Of a DNA stretch of 64,000 bases, positions 11,501 through 20,542 are shown piece after piece. Made by a program: the position numbers and the translations under genes. The notes beneath the pieces are model-generated. The model did not search any database. It worked only from the letters and a program-made list of their open reading frames with translations, and was not told the DNA's origin. Each line of letters begins with the position of its first letter. The first letter of the stretch is position 1. The DNA is from Dryomyza anilis (Eukaryota; Arthropoda; Insecta; Diptera; Dryomyzidae): contig OX638132.1 in the NCBI GenBank assembly GCA_951804985.1, positions 7,297,529-7,361,528 on the forward strand. The letters run 5' to 3'.

Positions 11501-13530
11501 TTGTCTTTTGGCTTTGGTTTTTCCATTTTTTTTCTTCTGCTTTGAAATTGTGTTTTTGCTATTGTGTTTAGCTTTTGATATTGATTTTCTTATGGTTTTT
11601 GTTTATTTTTTTGTTTTTGATTTTGCTCCTATTTTTGCTTTTTGTTTTTGTTTTTATGTTTTAGCTTTTGTGTTTTTTTGTGTTTTTTTGAGTTTTTATT
11701 GTGTTTTTTTGCTTTTGTTTTGTTTTTTTTTTTTTTTTGTTTAATTCAGTTTTTCAGCTATATTGGAAAAATCTTGTTCTTCTTCCATTTTTGACTTTAC
11801 CAGCGCCATATTTGTAAGGTCGATCATAGATTTCGGACGATCTCGCCTCCACAGAAAATTGTCCAGCCTGTAATCTTTGAAACCACTTTGAAACAGTCAC
11901 AAGGGATGGTATATTTATCATAAATGCAGTTTTATATTCTTTAAACATATTCACTGGTTTGAGTTGTAGTCGAAATTCAAAACCGAATTTCTTGTTCTGT
12001 TTTCAGTGGAATTTTTTCTGACTACTTTTTTCTTAATTTACTAATTTTACGTTTTCTTGTCAGATTTCTAACGATTTCTGTGAGATTTAAAATTATAACG
12101 ACGAATATAAATATTATAGTTGTTGATTAAAAACATGTTATCTACCAGTCTGTGCGCCTTTTTCGGTTCAATAATATCGGCACGTGTATGGAATCGGATT
12201 CCGCAATTGTTGTGGCGATAATGGCACGTAAACGAAACGATTTATTTCTTGGGGTGGTTTATGTAATTGATTTATATCAATGTCTAGATATGAAAGTGCC
12301 TTCAAAGACACTTCATGCTATGTGAAATGGCGTATTTTCCAAATATTAAACAAATTTATTAATAACCGCCGTTTTGAATCGACATTAAACTGTAGGTTCC
12401 ACCGCTTTGAGTACAAATATAACACGCACAGCTCAAATGGTGATAAGAGTTCGGCATAAGTTCTTCAGGATTGTAGCCCCAAACTATTAATTATAACTCG
12501 TTTGAATTGATCAATTGAAATCACAGTTTCTGCTAAAAATTGTGCACGCATTGAAGTCTTTTAGACAATGATTCATCGTACATCCATCCTATGATTATAT
12601 ACTATAAACTCACCTGCAATATAGTTCAGACCCTGACAGTAGCCAATCTCGCGATTATGATGCGCATATGCAATCAATATATTGTACAATTTTTCTTTCT
12701 TCGTATCGAAGAATATATTATCCGGAAATGTGCGTGGTAAATCAATTATAATTGAGTCGCTGATTTCCTTTTCGTATTCGCCATTTAAAAGACTGCGATA
12801 GAGATCTGGTGAACGTTGTTGCAGCTTAAATGCACCGGATATTTTCATCCAGACATCAGGACGGAAAGGCCCTAAAGCAATACAAACAAAAACATAAAAG
12901 GTAAAAACACTATAAAATAAATGAAAACTGTTTAGTATGCACCTGGTATGCCCTTGCGTACATAACGTTTAAGTTTGGCGTCAATGACTGTAAGATCAGG
13001 GTTCTGACGCAACAATGCCTCCCATTTCATGCGTCGCTTTGTCAGTGTCTTCAAGTAGCTGGACATGAATTTCTCGTACGCCTGATAATCAAAATTCTGC
13101 GCGCGTTTAAAGCCATATTCGTCGACATCGCTGCAAGTTGTAAACAAATGAGTGAACGGTGTGGTGTGGAAATAAGAAAACGCGTAATTCTAAAATCCAT
13201 TGAAATTCACTCTGATAAAATTAATCAATGCCTATGAATTAACTAGATTGATAACGGCGTTTTAAACACTATGCTGATAACATTAAAATATATTTATCGA
13301 TGATATAATAGATGCGTATTTATAAAATATGTATGTCTTTGATAGTTTTTTTTTTTAATTTTTATACGAATGAGCAAGTGCGCTAAATTTAATGCATACA
13401 GAAAACAACATAATGTCATGGGTCTACACGAAAATGTGTATTTAAAGTGGAGGGGGTGTCGCCTAGAATGTAATTGCTTACATTGTATACGTGACGCTTA
13501 CCTAAACTTGGATCTGGCTGCGTCCGCCAT
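8559..13530 (-). CDS. Grtp1: GRTP1/TBC1D6-type TBC-domain RabGAP (CG5916-like)
   Basis: Cytosolic Rab GTPase-activating protein that stimulates GTP hydrolysis on a Rab partner (partner not deducible). Six exons join in phase: 13530-13502, 13130-12943, 12871-12614, 9191-9009, 8948-8836 and 8780-8559, giving 993 nt and 330 aa, close to the usual size of the family. The protein starts MADAARSKFSDVDEYGF. The TBC domain begins around residue 70 (KGIPGPFRPDVW). It carries both catalytic fingers: the arginine in IDLPRTFPDN (R119) and the glutamine in GYCQGLN (Q152), so the enzyme should be active. Later family blocks KWFICIFAEVLP and RIWDCVFAEGYK follow, and the C-terminal helix region ends at TAG 8559-8561. 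The chosen ATG is the first in the exon and gives the short family N-terminus. Intron 3 (12613-9192) is 3.4 kb and full of transposon sequence; the other introns are short to moderate. The gene is transcribed away from Mic26-27. Confidence 0.93.
9848..11345. mobile_element. 1.5-kb element with CCCGTGA ends and arms of CATATATG-like palindromes
   Basis: The left end reads CCCGTGAGAAAATCATAT and the right end, reversed, CCCGTGAAAAAATGGTTAT. Next to each end lies an array of imperfect, mutually inverted CATATATG / ATCATATATGAT-type words: left about 9860-9965, right about 11000-11335. The roughly 1-kb centre has no protein domain I recognise. It sits inside intron 3 of the RabGAP gene. A target duplication is not clear. 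A foldback-type or large non-autonomous DNA transposon is the best guess. Confidence 0.6.
11346..11745 (+). repeat. T-rich low-complexity array (TTTTGY-type)
   Basis: About 400 bp made almost only of T-runs broken by G or C (TTTTTG, TTTTGC, TGTGTTTTTTTG). It matches in style the arrays at 30241-30400 and 37145-37530. The long open frames here are an effect of base composition. On the transcribed (minus) strand of the RabGAP gene it reads as A-rich. Confidence 0.8.
11754..11954 (-). pseudogene. Possible mariner-type transposase remnant (HTH region)
   Basis: A minus-strand frame contains VSKWFQRLQAGQFSVEARSS followed by EIYDRP, resembling the helix-turn-helix end of mariner transposases (pattern WFxRFxxGxFxVxDxxRSGRP). 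The frame then loses similarity. No catalytic DDD/E part is visible downstream, so this is at most a short dead fragment inside intron 3 of the RabGAP gene. Confidence 0.4.
12390..12500 (+). mobile_element. SINE family A, 3' fragment
   Basis: The words AACTGTAGGTTCCACCGCTT, then GAGTACAAATATAACACGC, then CAGCTCAAATGGTGA, TCGGCATAAGTTCTTC and CCAAACTATTA match the 3' half of the SINE at 45673-45960. The tRNA-like head is missing (5' truncated or decayed). Confidence 0.7.
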
Positions 13531-14335
13531 AGATAAATGGTGACTGGGACGATGACTGGCTACGCTGACGACGCGACGGCTTAAATGGGCGTAGTTTGAG
13601 GTTCACTATAACATGGCCTGCTTTAGTAGACTTTGTAGTAGACTCAGCGTGCTTAACTTGGGCACATTCTCAGCTCAAGTGAGTTGGTTGCACCTGGTCA
13701 ACACTCGAGTTTAACTGGTCCGTCAGAAGTTGGCTGCAAATATTTACACTTTAGTTAACACTAATCTTATGATCATTTATTTTATGTGATATTACAGAAA
13801 TTACAACAATTTACGACAATTTCCAGTTCATTCCATATATAGGTGGTTTTTAATTTCTGATGTAGTTACTGTTGAAAAACCCAATAGTTGTAGTTTTTGT
13901 TTTTTTTTTTTGTATCACAGAGCCTCGAAGAAGCCTTGCGCTAAATTTGCTTGTGACGACTGATAAGGGCAGCAGCAGACTCGTCAGCGATAAACGGAAG
14001 ACAGCGAATTGTTTTCGTGCGTGGGCCGAGTTGTAACAGTGGGTGGTATTTGTAATGAAGGTAATAGATGTTGTTCTTTATCTTTATCTGCCGGACAACT
14101 AATGAAAGCGTATGAGTCGCGTTAAAATACAAAAATAAATGCACACTATTCTGCAACGGACGGATTGCAATAGTTGTATTTACTATTTATGGTGGCTCAA
14201 CAATTCGCGCCTATTAAATGAATGAATAAACGATGTAAGTAGAAAAAAAATTGTTTGTGGGAAGCAGCTGATTTTGACGTTTCTTCGCCACGGTTGCCAT
14301 TACATTATTTTTTTTCGTTAATTATAATTGGTATA
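13531..14335. promoter_or_regulatory. 5' flank of the RabGAP gene, complex sequence
   Basis: The DNA just upstream of the RabGAP start is richer in G+C and less repetitive than its surroundings to about 14250. It probably contains the 5' UTR and promoter for the minus-strand gene. No TATA box or transcription start could be fixed by eye. Confidence 0.35.
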
Positions 14336-14550
14336 ATTTCGATGCATATTGTGGTATACAATAACGGATAAAGAGGAACATCGAACAAGTAATTCGAACG
14401 TTTGCGGACCGATATGTTCAATACAAAAAAGTGAGCCCGTCGAAAGTACGTTTCGACGGTACGTTACCGCACCACCATACTTGATGAAATACGGACTGAA
14501 TCCGGAGTAATAACGTAGGGAATAGATATGTCTGAGTGCTGTGGAAAAAA
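14336..14550 (+). mobile_element. Remnant of the ACGGTCCGTTAACG foldback family plus a SINE B tail
   Basis: 14358-14512 shares AACGGATAAAGAGGAACATCG, then TACGTTTCGACGGTACGTTA, CATACTTGATGAA and TACGGACT with the element at 46932-47130. Directly after it, GTAGGGAATAGA...TGTCTGAGTGCTGTGGA (14515-14545) is the 3' end of SINE family B, seen complete at 6067-6253. Confidence 0.65.
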
Positions 14551-14827
14551 TAATCCTATGATATTACGTTTCGTCCGTGAACGTACAGAATTTACATTAT
14601 TATGAATAAAATTGAACATATAAAAGTTTAACTAAACAAACAACAAAAATGTTGCGGCCTGTCAGGTTGTAATCTACTAAAGCCATACATGTTGTTCCGT
14701 TCCTACATAAGGTGCGTTAGGGCAGAAGTTGGAAGAGGCTCTAGAGTGGATTATAGTTACAGTTTTTTGAGAGATAGTTAAGTGTTTAAAAAAGTTTTAG
14801 CCGAACATACCAATCGTTGTAAGTGTT

Positions 14828-14870
14828 AACTCCACAAGTTCTAACACCCTGATGTGGGGCTTGTGGAGTT
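14828..14870. repeat. Perfect 11-bp inverted repeat
   Basis: AACTCCACAAG (14828-14838) and CTTGTGGAGTT (14860-14870) form a stem with a 21-nt loop. The function is unknown. It overlaps the start of an open frame of 125 codons (14852-15229) that has no recognisable domain. Confidence 0.6.
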
Positions 14871-15268
14871 TTTCGACTCTTTATTTTTTAGCCGAAAGTA
14901 ACAGGGATGCTCTTTTTATTAGGGTTGTGTTATTAATCAACCCAGCAAGACATGCCTTACCGAAACTCCAACACAAAGACAATATTATATTTTCTCACTC
15001 ATACATAAATAATTTGAAATACTGCAGGATCAATGATAGATATATGACCCGTAATTTTACTAGTAATGAAAACTTATATTATTTGCGCGTTGGTTTGCCA
15101 CCATTTTTTATTTGTAGGTTATTTATTATGTTTGCCACAGCAGACGCTACAGCAGGAGTACAAAATAGATTTTACTTAAATTATAAACAATTGATAAAAA
15201 AAAGTATATTAAAAAGAGTATTTTTATAGATTGCTTATTTATCTATTTATATTACAGATATCATCAAA

Positions 15269-15421
15269 ATGGGAGGGTCGTCTGCATTAAACAAATACAT
15301 GGAAGGAAGCAAAACAACGGCAAACAAAAGTCGTTTTAATAGAAAATCTGCAAAGCAAGCATTACATGAAAACTATAGAATTTTGGATTTTTTGCTTTTT
15401 TTTGGTTTACTAATTATTTAA
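15269..15421 (+). CDS. Candidate 50-aa small membrane protein
   Basis: An ATG frame of 50 codons: a polar, basic N-terminal half (MGGSSALNKYMEGSKTTANK) and a C-terminal hydrophobic segment (ILDFLLFFGLLII) of the tail-anchor type. A good acceptor (TTATATTACAG at 15247-15257) lies 11 bp before the ATG, as for a coding exon after a 5' UTR intron. I do not recognise the protein. The hydrophobic end could also arise from chance T-rich sequence. It lies between the divergent RabGAP and Mic26-27 genes. Confidence 0.22.
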   Translation: MGGSSALNKYMEGSKTTANKSRFNRKSAKQALHENYRILDFLLFFGLLII

Positions 15422-15689
15422 CCGTCCCTAACCTCAAAATTAAATCAGTTTATTTTAAGTTAATTATTTCGTAAATTTACCTGTAATTTAATCGCCACTT
15501 ATTACCAAAAGAACAGTGACAGACATATATTCAATTGTATCTCATTGTAGATGAGTGAGAAAGAGATAAAAATTCACACGCACACAAAATTTTCGGTAAA
15601 TTTTATCCCGACGCTCTTAACAATGTTATAGAAACTTTTACTGAAACTTTCAGTTTACTACTAGTAATATTACTGCTAACATGACCGGC

Positions 15690-15895
15690 AGTGTTCTTGC
15701 TGGGAATTAATCAAAATATTGATTGATCAGAATCCTGATTAATTGATTAATCAATTAATCAGAAATCCAGAAATTCTGATTTATCAAAATGCTGATTAAT
15801 CAAAAAATCACAATTCCTATAGTCAGAATTCTGAAAACCTTTAGTAATCAATTAATTAGAAAATTGATTAATCGATTAATCGCACAGCACTACTT
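15690..15895. repeat. GATTAATC-rich element (copy 1)
   Basis: Dense overlapping copies of TTGATTAATC / GATTAATCAATTAATC end with ATTAATCGCACAGCAC. The same kind of sequence with a GCTGTGCGATTAAT end occurs at 30685-30995, and a weaker copy at 34355-34470. Probably a small non-autonomous transposon family. Confidence 0.6.
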
Positions 15896-16664
15896 TTTTT
15901 AACATGGCTCTCATCATGTAACTTAAAAACGATCGTCGTTGAAAGGATAGTCTCAAAACGTTATCGTTTTTGCTTAAGTAAGACTATCTGTTGCATTGTT
16001 TAGTAATGAAGAAATTATAGCAGCCTGAGTCCTTTAATTTTCTTCAATTTCACATTTTCCGAATTTTGCTATAGTCCTTTTTTGATAGACCTTAACGAAG
16101 ACAAGGCAAATCGAATAATTCTGCAAAATTTATATAAAAGCATATTGTATACATATTTTATACACATATATGTTTTTGTTACATCCTATTTAATGATTAG
16201 TCACCTGAGAATTTGTTCGCCCCATTCAAAATTTTTGTTGATTTGATTTAGTTCGTGATTCATAACATATATATTCTTTTTATAATTCCTTTATCTGTAT
16301 ATCATAATATCGTATCAGATCTGAAAAATTCAGGATCGATTTTTTTAAACACATTTTTATTATTTTGTGTATTTTCATAAAAATACTAGTTTAATTTTTT
16401 ATAAAAAGTGCAATTTTAGTTGGGTGTGTCAACCCTGTCAATTGTAAAACCAATTCTGCTGTGAAGTCCCCAATTTTGACTACTGTCAAACGTTATGCAA
16501 TGACATTTGGTCGAGGTAAAAATAATGGAAATTTTGTTAATTCTATTTTGTTAAAAACGTTGTTATATATCTACTTTTTAGTGTGCTAAACAATTGTGCC
16601 AGAAATTCGAAGTCGTACGAGACGAAATTTGCATTTCCCGTCGCCACACTTACCCATATTCAAA

Positions 16665-17499
16665 ATGTTTAGGAAAATAATAATCGGCACACCTACCACA
16701 CTATTCGCAGCCGTGGCAGTCAAGGACGCTGGTGACAGCAAGTCAAAGGCCACCGGGCCAGAGAAGGAAGATCTGACACACTACAACTGTAAGCCCAGTG
16801 AACTGCCGTTATATGCGCCACTGCATTCGTATAATCAGTAAGATCATTGTTTTTTGTTTGTTCAATTAGCAAACAAATCGATTCATAAATTTCTACAGGC
16901 CCAAACGTGAAAGTCATCCTCCCAAGAATTCCGCTGCACGGGAAACGATCGAGGGCGGCATTCGTGTAGTGCGCACTGAGGTTCAATCGGGCTGGAACGT
17001 TGTGGCGGACCAAACGAAAGAGTTGCACGATTATGTGGACACAGCAGTAGCTCATACGCAATGTAAGTGTTAAGGAATACTTTGTTGAAAAAGTTATAAA
17101 TATTTTTTTTATATTTACGCAGCGACCATTGATATTCTACGCGAACCTGGCAATATAATGCATCGCAGTGGCGCTATTGCTTTGGGTGGCTTGACCGGGT
17201 TGCTCTTCGCCGCACGTCGAGGATTTTTCAAGAAGCTGTTGTACACTACCACCGGCGCTGGAGCTGTTGCGGCTGTCTGTTATCCAGCCGAAGCAGAGCA
17301 TTTCGCCAAGGAAGGTCTGTTCGAGGCCAGAAAAGGTTACGCCATTGCGTACAATTTTGTAAAGGGCGTCAAACCAGGTGATGAAGTGCCTGTGGAGCCA
17401 ATAAATAAATTTCCAACAACAGTGGAGGATTTAAAATATCTACTGTGGGATCTGTATGATGAGGCCAAGGATGCTCTCTTCTCGCCAAAGAACAAATAA
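16665..17499 (+). CDS. Mic26-27: MICOS subunit of the apolipoprotein O family (MIC26/MIC27; CG5903-like)
   Basis: Inner mitochondrial membrane protein of the MICOS complex, which shapes cristae junctions and binds cardiolipin (family knowledge). Three exons join in phase: 16665-16837, 16899-17062 and 17123-17499, giving 714 nt and 237 aa. The start MFRKIIIGTP has a good AAA-ATG context; the frame is open further upstream but has no ATG there. A probable 5' UTR intron runs 16516-16581 (GAG/GTAAAA to TTTTTAG). Residues 1-20 form a hydrophobic or targeting segment. Residues 60-120 form the soluble amphipathic part (RETIEGGIRVVRTEVQSGW). Two short membrane segments follow with small-residue motifs: about 126-146 (AIALGGLTGLLFAARRG) and 151-167 (LLYTTTGAGAVAAVCYP), as in the ApoO domain. 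The C-terminus has the acidic block VEDLKYLLWDLYDEAKDA. A poly(A) signal AATAAA lies at 17548-17553. Confidence 0.92.
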
Positions 17500-17569
17500 A
17501 AGTATTCACATAATTGCAAGATGAACAGACATGTGCAAGACGAAAAAAATAAAGCTATAAAAACCATGG

Positions 17570-18787
17570 TGTATTAAAACATCTTGATAAACACGAATTG
17601 ACGACATTTACTAATTAAGCCATGCAATAAATAATGTTTGAAGTAAATAAGTATTTACATTCCGAAAGTTATAATACTTAGCAATTTAGTCGAATTCCAC
17701 ATCCTTAATAATGATGAAGTTCTAGCACATTGCAGGAAATTTATTGTTATAGATACTTTATAGTAAAACGCCACGAGACGTTTTAAAATTTTTATAAAAA
17801 CTACGATTTAAATTTAATTGAAATCGTTGCACAACGAAAAATTGAAATCTGGAACAGCAAGAAACAAATTTAGATGAATTTCAGTTTAAATTTGAGTTCC
17901 CTTGGTAGTTGTTAAATTTCTTGTGTCAAAAGGTGCATAGTCTGGATTAGAAGACCAAAGTAAATTGTTGTGCTTTTAAACGATCGCGATCCGCTAATTG
18001 GAACTGGATGAAATCTGTGTGTTCGACTTTAGTTCAATTAAGATTTCTGAACAAATTGCCACAAAATAAACACAAACAACAAAATAAACACAAAAACCGG
18101 TATATTTAGTTTTGTCTTCTAATTTATTAAGACTCCGACACTCTTTTATGTACATTTTATAATTAAAACCAGATTATAATCGGTAATTTTTATGTTTAGG
18201 ACCTGGTTGAATAAAGACTTTTTGAAAATATTGTGGCTAATACCGATAAAGCAGTGTCATTTTTGTATGCTTACTACGTACTGATTTAATGATATTAGAT
18301 GTCTTTAGCTATAGGCTATATCCTATACATATACTACAATTTTGTTTGTAACGGCACGGTACGTACAACACGGATCCGTCGACACTTAAATGAAAACGGA
18401 AAATTTACTCGAGTTTTTTACATAAGTAACTCAATACCGAAAATGTGAATTTCCACAAATTAAGTGTACATTAAAAAACTCTAAGTAATGTAGAAATTCT
18501 GTATATGAGGATATTCATTGTTTTTCGATGTAGTTCCAAAAATATAGTTCCGATTTCTTGAATATTTTTGGTGTTATTAAATTATGATAAACACAAAATT
18601 GTGAAGATTAGAAGATTTCGTATAAAATGTACAATTTTCGGAAATGTACCAGAAACGTATACTATTGTAGTAGGTAGTAGAATCTGTCAATTTAAATTGA
18701 AAAGTACCAAATCTGCTCCGATCGGATTAAAATGTGAACACTGATCCTAACACATCGAATTTCGATGCCGAAGTTCGAAAATATAGA
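17570..18787. other. Intergenic AT-rich DNA between Mic26-27 and the transposon stack
   Basis: About 1.2 kb with no open frame of interest and no repeat that I could match to another part of the window. Confidence 0.45.
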
Positions 18788-19001
18788 CCAGTGTTGCATT
18801 TTCGGAAAATAAAAATGTATCATCAAAAAATTAAAACATACGTTTTAAAAGAAAACGTACTTTTGTCAAAAATAAATGTTGGTTTTTAAACGTACCACAA
18901 AATTTTCCTGTCGAATCTATTCAGACGACAAAAGAACAAAAAACTGACAACCAAAACAATAAAAATAGGTCACTCAAAAAATGTTCGTACTTTTGTATAT
19001 G

Positions 19002-19375
19002 GGCTGGCAGAAGTTCACTTTACCGGCCGAAGGGAAAAAAAAATTGCCACCCCCTGTATTTTTGCAATAAAAAAATAACAAAATTAAAAATATGCGCCGC
19101 TCGGACCAGTGGTGACCTTGAAAAATCAAAAACTGGTGCACCCACTTAAATGTACATATGGGTACTTAAATTAAAGGTAATTTCCTCACGATTCTAAATC
19201 TGTAATTATTTTTAAGATCCGTCACTCCTGGCGTGCGCCAGTTTTTGATTTTTCAAGGTCACCACGGGTCCGAGCGGCGTTTATTTTTAATTTTTGTATT
19301 TTTTTTTTGCGAAAATAAAGCACGTGACAATTTTTTTTTTTAATTTCACTTCGGCCGGTAAAGTGAACGTTAGCC
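19002..19375. mobile_element. 374-bp foldback MITE with TATG target duplication
   Basis: Long terminal inverted repeats of about 130 bp. The left has GTTCACTTTACCGGCCGAAG and, further in, GCTCGGACCAGTGGTGACCT then TGAAAAATCAAAAACTGG. The right is the reverse of the same series. The ends are GGCT...AGCC, flanked by TATG at 18998-19001 and 19376-19379. The centre is short (about 100 bp). No coding capacity; the transcript would fold into one long hairpin. Confidence 0.9.
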
Positions 19376-19383
19376 TATGGGCT

Positions 19384-19926
19384 ATTCCACACCAAATCGA
19401 CCAAAAAAGTAAAATTTGAGATTTTATCTTTTCGGTTTTAATAAAATTTCGTCAACTGATAAAGGGTTCCCAGATATGTACTGATATGAATTATTTTTTA
19501 ATATATCAATAACAATACCATCTTGAAATTTTGCAAGAGTATTTATAATAAATTGACGAAAAATTTAGCATTTTTTCAGAATTTTAAAAAGGGTCATTTT
19601 TAAGTGCAAGGATAATTACCACGAGCCACATGTTCAAGTTTAGATGTTACAAATTTATATGTTTAGATGTTATAACTTAATTGGTATATAAGCTTGTTCT
19701 ATTAGCTTTAAAACGAGCCATCAACTGATTCTATCATTTCTACTTTAAGAGATATTGAATTATGAACAACCATAGAAAAGTGATTTTTGGTCCATTTTTT
19801 GTAACTTTGAATAACTGTATCACTGAAAGTTGTTCAATGCATATCTCGATACCCTTTATCAGTTGACCTAATTTCATTGAAATCGAAGAAGGTGAGTTCC
19901 AACCATTGGTCGATCTGGTGTGGAAT
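19384..19926. mobile_element. About 540-bp foldback element with ATTCCACACCA ends
   Basis: The left end ATTCCACACCAAATCGACCA is mirrored on the right as TGGTCGATCTGGTGTGGAAT. The inverted similarity continues inward for about 100 bp (TCAACTGATAAAGGGT in both arms). It abuts the TATG-flanked MITE on its left, which inserted at or next to its edge. It encodes no protein. Confidence 0.82.
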
Positions 19927-20058
19927 GGCGAATATAATCATACTACAAACTACAAAGTAAAATAAAAAGTACTTTGTACAGACTGATAAGTATTTCGTAC
20001 TTAAAAAAACGTACCCTCGTCTCCAAATAGTACTAAAGTATTAACACATGCAACACTG

Positions 20059-20542
20059 AAAAAAAAGCAGTTCGATAAAACTCTCAGCCAGAAAAAGGCG
20101 ATGTAGCAGAGAAGAAATTAATTCAAAATAAAACCAAAGGTTTTGAGTGCCACTCCTTTAAAGAAAAAAAGGAAAATTCATTCCTTGGAGTTTGCGGAGT
20201 TGCGTTGAGGTAGTGAAAAAAATAGCCTTAAACTTAAATTTAATGCATGTGAAGAAGATTAAAAAAAAACTAATTTAAACTTAAATAAAAAATATATTTT
20301 TCTATGATAATTAAGAGCATAAAAGAAATACATGCAACGTGTTAAGAGTTAAATTAAACTAATAAAAGTTCGTCCGCATACATAAAACAAACTTCGTGTA
20401 GTTGGATACAGCGAGTGGTTCCCAGGTCGCATGACTCACGACAAATGCATTTTGCAATTATTGCGTTTGCGACTAAATTAAAAGCAGTTAATTGAATAAA
20501 TTAAACGTCCCCACAGCCGCTAGCCACAACGCATCCGATAAA
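20059..20542 (+). promoter_or_regulatory. Pak3 5' flank and probable 5' UTR
   Basis: The interval between the transposon stack and the Pak3 start codon. CCCCACAG at about 20509-20516 is a fair acceptor 26 bp before the ATG, so a 5' UTR intron is possible. The complex stretch at 20380-20480 may be 5' UTR. No TATA box was fixed. Confidence 0.35.

Larger units (their letters stand above)
18788..20058. mobile_element. Outer element with CCAGTGTTGCAT ends, carrying two nested foldback elements
   Basis: The left end is CCAGTGTTGCATT at 18788-18800; the right end reversed is CAGTGTTGCATG at 20058-20047. Sub-terminal sequence repeats CGTACTTTT / AAAACGTAC words, as in the shorter copy at 41341-41600. 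Two other inverted-repeat elements (19002-19375 and 19384-19926) lie inside, so this copy received later insertions. It ends about 480 bp upstream of the Pak3 start codon. Confidence 0.7.

Noticed and set aside
11508..11744. Phe-rich open frame
   Set aside because: Pure composition effect of a T-rich array; the same holds for 30245-30548 and 37095-37523.
14852..15229. 125-codon plus-strand frame
   Set aside because: Long for AT-rich DNA but without domain, conserved motif or GC-rich codons; begins in an inverted repeat.
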